Shown here piece after piece: positions 7,113-16,266 of a stretch of 64,000 nt of DNA (positions are counted from its first letter, which is position 1; every line of letters starts with the position of its first letter). The stretch is taken from positions 23,986 to 87,985 of the forward strand of contig JAEUTQ010000021.1 of the NCBI GenBank assembly GCA_016787445.1. Direction: 5' to 3'. The position numbers were made by a program, and so were the translations under genes. This DNA is from Bacteroidia bacterium. Lineage in GTDB: Bacteria; Bacteroidota; Bacteroidia; B-17B0; Aurantibacillaceae. Below the pieces are notes generated by a model, which searched no databases, had not been told where the DNA came from, and saw only the letters and a list, made by a program, of their open reading frames with translations.

Positions 7113-10100
7113 TTACTTCTTCTTCTCTGTATCGAAGTCAACTACAATTGGAGTTGAGATACATAATGAAGAATAAGTACCAATTACACGACCAATTAAT
7201 AAGGCAAAGATAAATCCGCGGATACTTTCTCCACCCCAAATAAAGATTACCAATAACACGAAGAATACGGTTAATGATGTTAAGATGGTACGGCTCAAGG
7301 TACTGTTCAACGCGAAGTTGATTAACTTGTTACGCTCTTCACCTTGTACATCCGATTTTCCGCTTTCTGCTAAACGCTCACGGATACGGTCAAACACAAC
7401 CACCGTTTCAGTCATAGTATAACCCATAACCGTTAAAATCGCCGCGATGAAGTCCTGACCAATTTCTAAAGAGAAAGGAAGGATACCGTCGAAAATCGTG
7501 TAGAACGATAATACGATAAGCACGTCGTGGAATAAAGCCACGACCGAACCTAAACCGTACTGCCATTTTTTGAATCGGATTACGATATAAATAAACATTA
7601 ATAAACATGAGAACAAGATGGAACCATAAGCACCATATACGATATCCGTTGCAATGGTTGGTCCAACTTTTTGCTGCTGCATGATTTCATACTTAGTGCC
7701 TAAAGTTTTTAAACCTGTATTTAAAGCTTCTTCCACTTCCTGATCAGCTGTTGCTGCATTATCAGAAACACGGTAAGTAGTTGTGATTTTAACCTGGTTC
7801 GCGCTTCCTAAAGTTTTTACTTCCGGAGCTGATTCAAAAGGAGTCGCTAACGATTTTTTCACGTCTTCGGTATTCATGTCCTTTTCAAAACGAACTTGGT
7901 AAGTACGTCCACCTTTGAAATCAACACCTAAATTGAAACCACCGTTTTTAAAGTAGAATACAATACCTACAACAATTACTAAAGTAGAGATAGCGTAGTA
8001 CACTTTACGTTTTGCAACGAAATCGATGCTTACATTCTTGAAGGCGTTACGCGTAGCGTTGTTATCAAATGGAATTTCCATTTTACGCTCTAACATCCAA
8101 TCGAAAATTAAACGGGTAATTAAGATAGCAGAGAATAAAGACGCGCCGATACCAATTAATAATGTTGTAGCAAAACCTTGAACCGGTCCTGTACCAAACA
8201 CCATTAAGATAACCGCTAAAATGGCAAGTGTAACGTTAGAGTCAATGATAGAACTCATCGCATGTTTGAAACCTTCTTTAATAGACTGTGACGTTGATTT
8301 TCCTAATGCTAATTCCTCACGAACACGTTCGAAGATTAGGATGTTCGCATCCACTGCTAAACCAATGGTTAATACGATACCCGCAATACCCGGTAAGGTT
8401 AACACCGCACCAAGGGAAGTTAAGATACCCATGATGAAGAACATGTTTGCGATCAATGCCACGTTAGCAACAACACCGGCTTTGTTGTAATACATCGCCA
8501 TGAAAACTAAAATCACTAATAAGGCAATTACGAATGAAATTAATCCGGAATTAATTGCTTCTAAACCTAAAGTCGGACCAACAATATTTTCTTCAACGAT
8601 ACGAGCAGGAGCAGGTAATTTACCGGCACTTAAAATCGCTACTAAAGCGTCTGCTTCTTCGTTGGTGAAATCACCTGTAATTTGAGATTGACCACCTGCA
8701 ATTTCAGATTGTACGCGTGGTGCAGAGAACACCATGTTATCCATTACTACTGCGATACAACGACCTTGCTTATTACCTGAAGGCATGTTAGCCTTTGTTA
8801 AGTTCTTCCATTTAATAGCAGCTTCAGAGTTCATGCTCATGCTGATGTATGGATGCGCACCGCTCTTTTGATCGTAATCTTTACGAGCGTCGGTAATAAT
8901 ATCTCCGAATAAAGCAGCTTTACCGTTACGGTCTGTAATTTTAATTGCATACAATTCAAAGTATGAACCAACTACTTCACCACTTTGGTTTTTGCTTTCC
9001 TTCGCTTTTGAACTCCACATGAATTTCATTTTTGAAGGGAAGGCAGAGCGAACTTTTTCGTTACGTAAATACTCGTTAGCTTTTGCAGTATCTTCTTTGC
9101 TGTAAGCTAAACCAACAATAGGACCCGGAGTGAAATACTGTTGTTTCCCATCACTATATAAGCTCGGTTTAATTGGAGCCAATTGAGAATATAATGGGTA
9201 ACGCTTAATGAAGTTTTTGTAAGCTGTATCTTGAGCGTTTACAGAATTTGTGTTAGCAGCCAAAGCAGCTTTTGCAATACTATCTGCAGTACGGGAAGAA
9301 TCACCAACTAAAGAATCTGCTTTTGCAACGTTAGCCGATAAGCTATCGGTTTTAGTTGAATCAGCAACAACAGGTGCTTCATCCGGATTCAATACTAAAC
9401 GTAATTTTTCGTTTGCTTTTTCGAAATACTGAGCTACTTCCTGATTTTCGTAAGTTTCCCAGAACTCTAAGTTTGCAGTACCTTGTAATAATTCACGTAC
9501 ACGTGCTTTATCTTTTACACCAGGTAACTCAACTAAGATACGTCCGCTTGATTCTAATTTTTGGATATTTGGTTGTGCTACACCAAAACGGTCGATACGG
9601 GAACGGAATGTTTTTTCAGCGTTTGTGATTGACTCATCCACTTGCTGACGGATAAATTTGATTACTTGCTCATTGGTAGCGTTGTATTCGATTTTTCCTT
9701 TGTTCTCGATAGTAGTGAAAAGAGGAGCTAATTTTCCGTTTGGAGCAACTTGCTTATACGTTTTCTCGAATAAGGTAATGAAATCATCATTGTTTGCTTT
9801 ACCTAAATTCTTTTGAGTTTCATCTAATGCTTTGTTGAAGTTTGCATCAGCACTGTTGTTAGATAAATTCTTGATGATATCGATAACCGAAACTTCTAAA
9901 GTAACGTTCATACCACCACGTAAATCTAATCCTAAGTTGATTTCGCGTTTCTTACACTCTTCGTAAGTGTAGCTCGCAAATCCTAAACTGTAAGCAGGTA
10001 AATTCTTAACAGAATCTAAGTAACGATCAGCAACTTTCGTTTTTACCGAATCGATATAGCTTAATTCTTTTGTTGAATTTCCCTTAGCATAATCTTTTGC

Positions 10101-10253
10101 TTGTTGCATCACCTTTGGAGATGAAGCTAATCCTTCAGCGTAAGCTAATGCTTCTTGTTCAACACCTCTTGTAACCCATGTAAACGACAAATAGAAGATA
10201 CAAGCCAGACCTAATAAGATTGCGAAAACTTTAATCGCGCCTTTGTTTTGCAT
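7113..10253 (-). CDS. secDF: Single-chain protein translocase subunit SecDF
   Basis: 1046 residues, a SecD-SecF fusion as usual in Bacteroidetes. SecDF uses the proton-motive force to pull translocating proteins through SecYEG. The SecD part has an N-terminal TM segment (residues about 7-27), the GLDLRGGM motif near residue 107, a large periplasmic domain with a Bacteroidetes-type Ala/Ser-rich insertion (about residues 295-345), and GPTLGLEAI leading into the TM bundle. SecF begins with a second TM set and GVDFKGGRTYQV (near residue 780), then GPTIATDIVYGA and the FDRIRE motif. The gene has its own promoter and terminator, so it is monocistronic, and it supplies the Sec step for all T9SS cargo in the window. 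Confidence 0.97.
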   Translation of the reverse strand: MQNKGAIKVFAILLGLACIFYLSFTWVTRGVEQEALAYAEGLASSPKVMQQAKDYAKGNSTKELSYIDSVKTKVADRYLDSVKNLPAYSLGFASYTYEECKKREINLGLDLRGGMNVTLEVSVIDIIKNLSNNSADANFNKALDETQKNLGKANNDDFITLFEKTYKQVAPNGKLAPLFTTIENKGKIEYNATNEQVIKFIRQQVDESITNAEKTFRSRIDRFGVAQPNIQKLESSGRILVELPGVKDKARVRELLQGTANLEFWETYENQEVAQYFEKANEKLRLVLNPDEAPVVADSTKTDSLSANVAKADSLVGDSSRTADSIAKAALAANTNSVNAQDTAYKNFIKRYPLYSQLAPIKPSLYSDGKQQYFTPGPIVGLAYSKEDTAKANEYLRNEKVRSAFPSKMKFMWSSKAKESKNQSGEVVGSYFELYAIKITDRNGKAALFGDIITDARKDYDQKSGAHPYISMSMNSEAAIKWKNLTKANMPSGNKQGRCIAVVMDNMVFSAPRVQSEIAGGQSQITGDFTNEEADALVAILSAGKLPAPARIVEENIVGPTLGLEAINSGLISFVIALLVILVFMAMYYNKAGVVANVALIANMFFIMGILTSLGAVLTLPGIAGIVLTIGLAVDANILIFERVREELALGKSTSQSIKEGFKHAMSSIIDSNVTLAILAVILMVFGTGPVQGFATTLLIGIGASLFSAILITRLIFDWMLERKMEIPFDNNATRNAFKNVSIDFVAKRKVYYAISTLVIVVGIVFYFKNGGFNLGVDFKGGRTYQVRFEKDMNTEDVKKSLATPFESAPEVKTLGSANQVKITTTYRVSDNAATADQEVEEALNTGLKTLGTKYEIMQQQKVGPTIATDIVYGAYGSILFSCLLMFIYIVIRFKKWQYGLGSVVALFHDVLIVLSFYTIFDGILPFSLEIGQDFIAAILTVMGYTMTETVVVFDRIRERLAESGKSDVQGEERNKLINFALNSTLSRTILTSLTVFFVLLVIFIWGGESIRGFIFALLIGRVIGTYSSLCISTPIVVDFDTEKKK

Positions 10254-10292
10254 AATGTTTTAAAATTTGATAAATATCCTAAAATAAGGGTG

Positions 10293-10323
10293 CAAATATA
10301 TGATTTATGGTCGGATTTAGCAA
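10293..10323 (-). promoter_or_regulatory. Complete Bacteroidetes-type promoter of secDF
   Basis: On minus: TTG (10323-10321), 20-bp spacer, TATATTTG (10300-10293). Both elements and the spacing fit the -33/-7 consensus; the leader to the ATG at 10253 would be about 35 bases. Confidence 0.75.
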
Positions 10324-10431
10324 TTTAAGTTTAATAAATTGTAAGACAGTAATTTACAAGGGTTTTGAGAGGCTTTTTTGGTGCTTTTTTCGGCCTTGAT
10401 AATCAGTAGGTTTTGGCCGTAAAATGAAGGC

Positions 10432-11802
10432 TTATTTATACAAATCGACCTTGGTTTCCTGATCGGAACGGATGTTGAATTTTTTCTCGATGGTATAGAT
10501 GCTGCCTCTTAAACTTTTCGAACGCCATTCGATGCGATAGTTGCCGGGCTGCAAATAAAAAGATTGCTGGGTGGCCGTAGTTAAATTACACACCCACTCT
10601 ACTTTGTTGTTTTTTTCTTGCATGATACAACCATCGCCACTCTCTAAAGATTTTACAGAGAGTAATCCGGCACTGGCAATATCTACACTTTTAGTTTTGG
10701 ATTGTTCAATTTGATTGGAGGAAATGTACGTGCGCGGTAGCGTTAAGATTTCCAAATCATAATTTCCTACAATGTATTTTTCGGTTGTATTGAGTTGTTG
10801 TACGTGAATGGTTTGCATATCTCCTCCCTTTCTTACAACACATTTAATTTTTTCGTTATAATTATAAACTCCTACCGCGCGGTTGATTTGCAAAAATCCT
10901 TGCGGCGCATCAATCGGAATAAGGGTATGTTTGCCAACCGTTAGTTTAACTTCTTTGCTTTCGGTAGGCGGAATGGTATGGGCTACTACTTTATACGTTG
11001 GATAATCATCAATGTATAAAGTATCCGGGTTCCCAATATAATTAAGTGTATGAATGTAATTATAAACGTACTGCTTTTTGTTGACGTCGTAGAAAGTCAT
11101 GTTGACATTTGTCTCACTCGGTTTTGAAGTGATATCCAGCAAATTTACCTGCGCACTTGTTTTATTAAGCTTTTGCTTGATGATGATATCACTGATACTG
11201 AAAAAGGTATTGGCGTTATCATAATCATAATAACTTCCCACACATTCAAATGTTTTTATTTGCTCCGGAGTTAATCCTATGCCGATAATAAAAGGCTTAA
11301 AAACGATTCCTTTTTCCATTAACTTCTGTCGTGCCTTGCACGGATCTCCTGCACATTCTTCGATGCCATCCGTAATAATGATAATCATATTCACGGCTTT
11401 GTTATCCGGAAAATCATTGGCAGCTTGCGTTAATGAATGCTCAATGGGCGTAATTCCGGTAGGCTTTGCTTCACTCACTTTTTGCTTTATGAGTGCCAAA
11501 TTATTTTTCGCGAATGGGACTATCAATTTCGAATCGTTGCAATTGCCGGGAGGATATTTTACCGTATGTCCGTACATACGCAAAGCGAATTGCATGTTTT
11601 TTTGTTTCGAGAGACTGTCTACGAATTTGTAAAATAATTTTTTGGCGCCTTCCATGCGTGTAAGTGGGCCATGTGTATTAACCATGCTGCGGCTGGCATC
11701 AAACACAAACAAGATGCGGGTTAGTTGCTCAGTTTTTTTCACCTGCGCCACTAAACCAAAGTTCAGCAACAAGAATAGAAGTATAAAACGCAGTAAACGC
11801 AT
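10432..11802 (-). CDS. Secreted von Willebrand factor A domain protein
   Basis: 456 residues with a signal peptide (MRLLRFILLFLLLNFGLVAQ, cleavage about residue 20). A VWA domain follows at about residues 28-205 with a complete MIDAS metal site: D-x-S-x-S as DASRS (Asp35, Ser37, Ser39), the Thr region at TGITPIEHSL and the ITDG motif. The C-terminal half is beta-rich with no recognisable family and no T9SS sorting domain, so the protein probably stays in the periplasm or at the outer membrane. VWA domains bind protein partners through a metal ion; the partner is unknown. A -7 box ends only 6 bases from the ATG, so the mRNA is likely leaderless. Confidence 0.85.
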   Translation of the reverse strand: MRLLRFILLFLLLNFGLVAQVKKTEQLTRILFVFDASRSMVNTHGPLTRMEGAKKLFYKFVDSLSKQKNMQFALRMYGHTVKYPPGNCNDSKLIVPFAKNNLALIKQKVSEAKPTGITPIEHSLTQAANDFPDNKAVNMIIIITDGIEECAGDPCKARQKLMEKGIVFKPFIIGIGLTPEQIKTFECVGSYYDYDNANTFFSISDIIIKQKLNKTSAQVNLLDITSKPSETNVNMTFYDVNKKQYVYNYIHTLNYIGNPDTLYIDDYPTYKVVAHTIPPTESKEVKLTVGKHTLIPIDAPQGFLQINRAVGVYNYNEKIKCVVRKGGDMQTIHVQQLNTTEKYIVGNYDLEILTLPRTYISSNQIEQSKTKSVDIASAGLLSVKSLESGDGCIMQEKNNKVEWVCNLTTATQQSFYLQPGNYRIEWRSKSLRGSIYTIEKKFNIRSDQETKVDLYK

Positions 11803-11807
11803 CTCAA

Positions 11808-11815
11808 CAAAATTA
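11808..11815 (-). promoter_or_regulatory. -7 promoter box abutting the VWA gene start
   Basis: TAATTTTG on minus (full TANNTTTG match) ends 6 bases before the ATG at 11802, placing the predicted transcription start at or within a few bases of the start codon. Confidence 0.55.
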
Positions 11816-11852
11816 GCCTTAGACTAGTAATGAAATTTAACAGAGAAAGATA

Positions 11853-11879
11853 CTTTTAAACCAAACTAATGTTTAAAAG
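11853..11879. repeat. 9-bp perfect inverted repeat just after a stop codon
   Basis: CTTTTAAAC (11853-11861) and GTTTAAAAG (11871-11879) with a 9-base spacer. It begins one base beyond the stop of the type B cargo gene and lies upstream of the VWA promoter. It could be an AT-rich 3' hairpin of the upstream mRNA or an operator; there is no T run for a standard terminator. Confidence 0.4.
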
Positions 11880-11880
11880 A

Positions 11881-13893
11881 TTAGCGAATCATAACGATGG
11901 TGCCCTTTTTTTCAATGAATTCGCCCCGGGCATTTTTGTATTGAAGTATATAAACGTATGTATTGTCTTCCATTCCGGAACCATCCCATCCTTGATTTTC
12001 GTCGGTGGTTTCAAATACTTTTGTTCCCCATCGATTTAAGACAGTAACCTTATAATCGGTTTTTTCTACGAATTGTGTAATCGGTTTCCAGATACGGTTT
12101 TCGCCTTTTGGTGCGAAAGCACCGGGTACAAATACGCCACCTTCCACATAAGCTTCCGCGATATTGGAAGCGCTTGAACCCGTGAGACCGTAAACGTTAC
12201 CAAAATTTTCAACGGCAGTAACGATATAACCTACCTTGCCGCTGTTTTGAACGATGTCTTCTACATTATCGGTATATGTATTGATACCAACAGGAATAAA
12301 AGTAACCGGTGAAGATTGTAGCTGTTCATCCACGACTCTGTAAATGTTATAACCGGCCACTCCACCCGACCAATTTGTATAATGATCCCAACTCAAATTA
12401 TTATTAAAAATCTTTTCGCCATCGTTCTTTACTTTTAGTAAAATTGTTTTTCCGATGTTACTAACGTAGCGCACATTGCCGCAACTATCCAACAACTCCA
12501 CTTTATAATAGTAAGGTTTTTCACTTGCCTTGATATCCATGTCTTTATAAGTGACAAATAAATTTCCGGTGTATGGAGCGAAGCCTATCAGATTAAAATT
12601 CACCGCGTCTTCAGAGCGCAGAATGTTATATCCCTTGCAGGATTTGGTAGTATCGCAATAGATACTCAATAAGGCAGCCTGATCTAAATCAACGCTCGCA
12701 TAATGTAAATAAGCGAAAGCTGATGACGGTGGTGCCGTAGCTACCAAACATGTTCGGTTAGATGTAGAGGTAATTACGCCGGGTACATTCACCACTCGCA
12801 CAATATAACAATACGTTTTTCCGGGTTCTAGTCCGCTATGCTTAAAGGTAGTTGAACTTGTATTGCCGATTAAATTGTACACACCACCATTTACTGAACA
12901 ATAAATTTTATATTGTAAAACGCCTAAAGGTAAATTAGAATAGGCAATCCAAGTTAGATTTGCAGACCTTCCGCAAACATCATAGGTGTTTTTTAGATTG
13001 ATACTGTTGTGACTGGTACCAAGCGGACTGATATTTCCACAACTATCGATAGCTGCAATGCAATGTGTAACACTGTTACTACTCGCGCTTAAAGTACTTG
13101 TGTAACTTGTGTTATTTTTTCCTAATACGGTATCGATGTTCGACCAGGAAGAGCCGTTGAAATAATAAATCACATATCCGATACAATCATTGGAAGAAGA
13201 AACATTCCAACCCATTGTTGTAAATCCGGCCGAGTTGACACTCACTGAATCCAGAATTCCATTTTGCGGAGGAATTAAATCCTTAAAATTTTGTCCGGCT
13301 ACATTAGACGTAGAAATACATCCGCTTGCATCGGCCAATTGAATTTGATAATTGTAAAACACATTACACACACTGATTGTATCGCGATAATTTAAAGCGC
13401 CTGTGTTTTTTATATTCACCCATGAAGGCGTTGGATTCTCACGATAAATATTAAACACATTGGCTGAGCTTATAAGTTTTGGCGTGTGAATATTGTTATA
13501 CATTAACGAAGCTGTTCCGTCATTTGGATTGGTAAGATTTAAATAAATAGAACGAAGCGTATCCGAAGCAATAGACGTATTAGTGCCTGCTGCGCCCCAA
13601 CGCGTTTTAATGTAATAATATTTGCTTTGCGTGTTTCCTCCTGCGCCTACATCAGTAAATGAAGTAATGGTACGTGTGCTAACTGTTCCAATGTTGATGT
13701 ATGGTCCGGTTAAAACATTTGCTTTAAAAATTTCGTAACTAAAAAATTGTGATGAAGGGTCGGTTGGACTAATCCACGTAAGCGTTAAATCACCGCTTGC
13801 GTTACAAGCAATGCAACGCAATGATGGCGGAGCCACCTGCGCTTTGATTAAAACAAAGGCAAAAAAGAATATGAGCAGAAATCTGTTTTTCAA
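11881..13893 (-). CDS. T9SS cargo with Fn3-like repeats and type B (gliding-associated) sorting domain
   Basis: 670 residues starting with TTG at 13893: an in-frame TAA lies directly before it and no ATG follows within the signal peptide KNRFLLIFFFAFVLIKAQ. Several fibronectin III-like modules can be seen: PPSLRCIACNASGDLTLTW at the start, later ANLTWIAYSN and EPGKTYCYIVR, and near the end NLSWDHYTNWSGGVAGYNIYR. The C-terminal ~85 residues (VPGAFAPKGENRIWKP, LNRWGTKVFE, GWDGSG, YVYILQYKNARGE) form the CHU_C / type B sorting domain normally served by PorP/SprF-type partners. Likely a surface adhesin-like protein. A -7 box lies at 13921-13928. Role of the mature protein is unknown. Confidence 0.88.
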   Translation of the reverse strand: MKNRFLLIFFFAFVLIKAQVAPPSLRCIACNASGDLTLTWISPTDPSSQFFSYEIFKANVLTGPYINIGTVSTRTITSFTDVGAGGNTQSKYYYIKTRWGAAGTNTSIASDTLRSIYLNLTNPNDGTASLMYNNIHTPKLISSANVFNIYRENPTPSWVNIKNTGALNYRDTISVCNVFYNYQIQLADASGCISTSNVAGQNFKDLIPPQNGILDSVSVNSAGFTTMGWNVSSSNDCIGYVIYYFNGSSWSNIDTVLGKNNTSYTSTLSASSNSVTHCIAAIDSCGNISPLGTSHNSINLKNTYDVCGRSANLTWIAYSNLPLGVLQYKIYCSVNGGVYNLIGNTSSTTFKHSGLEPGKTYCYIVRVVNVPGVITSTSNRTCLVATAPPSSAFAYLHYASVDLDQAALLSIYCDTTKSCKGYNILRSEDAVNFNLIGFAPYTGNLFVTYKDMDIKASEKPYYYKVELLDSCGNVRYVSNIGKTILLKVKNDGEKIFNNNLSWDHYTNWSGGVAGYNIYRVVDEQLQSSPVTFIPVGINTYTDNVEDIVQNSGKVGYIVTAVENFGNVYGLTGSSASNIAEAYVEGGVFVPGAFAPKGENRIWKPITQFVEKTDYKVTVLNRWGTKVFETTDENQGWDGSGMEDNTYVYILQYKNARGEFIEKKGTIVMIR

Positions 13894-13920
13894 TTAACTG
13901 AAATACATCTGTTTAACGTA

Positions 13921-13928
13921 CAAATTTA
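13921..13928 (-). promoter_or_regulatory. -7 promoter box of the type B cargo gene
   Basis: TAAATTTG on minus, full consensus match, 28 bases before the TTG start at 13893. It supports transcription starting downstream of it and the TTG as the true start. Confidence 0.55.
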
Positions 13929-14003
13929 GCGTTTATTTTGCGGGTGCGTAAATAAAATTAGCCAGGTGGCCAAGTAATTACTACAAGTGGCGTTTTATTG
14001 AGC

Positions 14004-14031
14004 AAAAAAGGCGGACCAAAGCCCGCCTTTT
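14004..14031 (-). terminator. Rho-independent terminator after the tandem cargo genes
   Basis: AAAAGGCGG (14006-14014) pairs with CCGCCTTTT (14023-14031) around an 8-base loop; on minus the hairpin is followed by a run of six T. It ends the transcript carrying the cargo gene at 14052-15080. Confidence 0.88.
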
Positions 14032-14051
14032 AACAATTTATTCTATTAAAA

Positions 14052-15080
14052 TTATTGAACGTTAATCTTTTGAACTGCTGATTTTTCACCAACGATTAAA
14101 CGAACGAAATACATACCGCTGCTTAATCCGTTTAAGCTGATAGATTGCTTATTGAAACCGTTAGAAGAATTTACTTTTTCTGATTTCACTAATTGTCCGT
14201 TAGTATTAATTACTTCATAAGAAACTGCTTCGTTAGAAGGATTGTTGTAAGAAACATTTACAACATCAGAAGCAGGATTAGGGAACACTTCAAATCCTAA
14301 TGCAATTTGATCTTGTTGTTCTTTCACACCTAACACTAAATAATTAGAGTTAATAGTTGCAAATGTTTGAATTGAATTCCCTAATGGAGATGCTAAAGTT
14401 GAAGACGCAATAGAGAACATTGGCGCTTTAGAACCTGAAGGAGAATAGTAATCAGTTGTTATCATGTTTAAAGTACCTGCAACGATAATTGTGAAACTGA
14501 TGGTTTGTACCGATACAACTTTAATCACATTTGGGAAAGTCATTGATGGTAAATTAAGTGTTCCTGTACCGGTTGCTGTAACAGTTGCATTACCGGTAAA
14601 AGTACCGTTATTGCTGAACGCAGAAATAGAACCTGCGATGGAAGAAGTTGTTGCATTAGAAATAGCCATTGGATAACGCGCTGCTGCTAATGGAGAAGAA
14701 TAATTTAAAACAACCGCATTGGTTCCAACCATTACATCACCACCATAATATTTATAATCGGTTGTGTTTGATGAATAAAAACTATTCTGATTAGCACCTG
14801 CACTTACAGCAACACTTGCTGAAGGATATGCTGCTGCGCTTCCTGTAGAAGCAACAGTTACCGCGTTATAGTTTTTTAAAGTTGAGTTATGAATAGCGAT
14901 GGTAGAGAAATTCCATGTTTGTCCTGTACCGTTACCACCCGGAGTAACACCGGTTGAGTCACATTGTTTAGTTGCATAAGAGTTACCAACCACCATCGCG
15001 TGATTAGCCTGATTTAATGTTTGTGCATAAGCACCTGCGCTTAATAAAGCTGCTGAAATAAGTAAGTAGATTTTTTTCAT
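14052..15080 (-). CDS. T9SS cargo protein, type A sorting domain (paralogue of the next gene)
   Basis: 342 residues: signal peptide MKKIYLLISAALLSAGAYAQ, a Ser/Thr/Ala-rich beta-type domain of about 240 residues, and a type A sorting domain (GFEVFPNPASDVVNV, YEVINTNGQLVKSE, GMYFVRL, ending KINVQ). It is clearly paralogous to the gene at 15125-16183: both share ANHAxVVGxSY near the mature N-terminus, DSTG, a TGTLNLP-like segment, YYS.S.SK.P.FS.A.ST and a similar sorting domain. No conserved catalytic motif is visible, so function is unknown. Only 44 bp separates it from the upstream paralogue and no -7 box is seen, so it is probably co-transcribed with it. Confidence 0.85.
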   Translation of the reverse strand: MKKIYLLISAALLSAGAYAQTLNQANHAMVVGNSYATKQCDSTGVTPGGNGTGQTWNFSTIAIHNSTLKNYNAVTVASTGSAAAYPSASVAVSAGANQNSFYSSNTTDYKYYGGDVMVGTNAVVLNYSSPLAAARYPMAISNATTSSIAGSISAFSNNGTFTGNATVTATGTGTLNLPSMTFPNVIKVVSVQTISFTIIVAGTLNMITTDYYSPSGSKAPMFSIASSTLASPLGNSIQTFATINSNYLVLGVKEQQDQIALGFEVFPNPASDVVNVSYNNPSNEAVSYEVINTNGQLVKSEKVNSSNGFNKQSISLNGLSSGMYFVRLIVGEKSAVQKINVQ

Positions 15081-15124
15081 TGTTTGGTTTTTAAATACAA
15101 TAATGCAATTACATTATTGATGGG

Positions 15125-16183
15125 TTAATTATTAATGGTTAATTTTTTTACAGATGATTTGGTTCCAACCGTGGTTTTCACGAAATAAATTCCGGAATGT
15201 AAACCTTCAGTTTCGATGTAGTACTCCGACTTACCTTTCTGCGAAATTAATTTTTCGCTCTTAATGGTTTGTCCGAGTGCGTTAATGATTTCATACGAAG
15301 CAGGTAAATTGTTTTCGTTGATGAAACTAATTTTAAAATCGGATTGCGCCGGATTTGGAAATACTTTGAAAGCGGAAACTTCCTTAGATACTTCTTCAAC
15401 ACTAATTGCTAAATAATCCGCATTCACATAAGCGAAAAACTGAATTGAAGGCGGACCGAAAGAAGAAGTAATTGTAGATGCCGCTACTGAAAAAATAGGA
15501 TGCTTAGAATTTGATAAAGAATAGTAATCGTAATTTTCGAACGTCACAGAACCTGTAACACCCGCTACATAATCAAAATAAGTGCGTGTTTTTAAACGAA
15601 CTACATTACCAAAACTACGACCCGGTAAATTTAAAACCCCAACACCGTCATAGGTTACAACAGCGCTTCCGTTAGATATTGATCCCATAACAAAAGAAGC
15701 AATGGTTCCCGTAAACGCAGGAGTAGTTGCAGAACCACCATACACCATTGGATACACAGCGTGCGTTACCCCGGTTGACAATAAGAAATCGGCCGCCACG
15801 GTAGCAATCGTAATTTTTCCACCCCAAAATTCCAATCCTGAAGAAGAAGTAGTGTAAAACGATTTATCACTGGTATTTACTTTAGCAATGGATGCAGCCG
15901 GATACGTTAAAGCCGTTGAAGTATTAGCCGCTGTTCCCGGTGAATACGTATTTACCGCATTATACCAACCTGCAGTTACTGTACGCGTAATTGGCGTTGT
16001 GAAAGTCCAAACTGATGTACTTCCTGTAATCGTTGCTAAAGCTGCTGCACCGGTTGAATCTACTTGCGTTCTGGTATAAGAATCCCCAACAACAGGAGCA
16101 TGATTTGCAAAGGTTAAAAGCGGGTTTTGCGCCGAACCCATTGCAACTAATAATGTAAATAAAGAAAAGTAAAGTTTTTTCAT
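15125..16183 (-). CDS. T9SS cargo protein, type A sorting domain (tandem paralogue)
   Basis: 352 residues from the ATG at 16183 (MKKLYFSLFTLLVAMGSAQ), a good signal peptide. A frame from 16231 would add 16 residues that read through the -7 box and is rejected. The middle domain matches the neighbouring gene at 14052-15080 along its length, and the C-terminus is a type A sorting domain (FKVFPNPAQSDFKIS, YEIINALGQTIKSEK, GIYFVKT, ending KLTINN). The pair arose by tandem duplication. It lies 83 bp downstream of the sigma/one-TM pair on the same strand but has its own promoter box. No known fold recognised. Confidence 0.85.
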   Translation of the reverse strand: MKKLYFSLFTLLVAMGSAQNPLLTFANHAPVVGDSYTRTQVDSTGAAALATITGSTSVWTFTTPITRTVTAGWYNAVNTYSPGTAANTSTALTYPAASIAKVNTSDKSFYTTSSSGLEFWGGKITIATVAADFLLSTGVTHAVYPMVYGGSATTPAFTGTIASFVMGSISNGSAVVTYDGVGVLNLPGRSFGNVVRLKTRTYFDYVAGVTGSVTFENYDYYSLSNSKHPIFSVAASTITSSFGPPSIQFFAYVNADYLAISVEEVSKEVSAFKVFPNPAQSDFKISFINENNLPASYEIINALGQTIKSEKLISQKGKSEYYIETEGLHSGIYFVKTTVGTKSSVKKLTINN

Positions 16184-16209
16184 TCGTAAACAGTTAAATG
16201 ATTGAATAC

Positions 16210-16217
16210 CAAATATA
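16210..16217 (-). promoter_or_regulatory. -7 promoter box of the tandem cargo pair
   Basis: TATATTTG on minus, full consensus match, 26 bases before the ATG at 16183. No TTG at the usual -33 distance. Confidence 0.55.
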
Positions 16218-16266
16218 GTAATATTTAGCATTTATCCTTTACGCTATACAATAAAATAAGGTTGGG

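Noticed and set aside
8221..8490. Plus-strand ORFs antisense to secDF
   Set aside because: All are shadows of the secDF frame; no independent coding evidence.
10391..10419. CGGCC/GGCCG hairpin as terminator of the VWA gene
   Set aside because: Only a 5-bp stem with a 19-base loop and no T run in the minus-strand direction.
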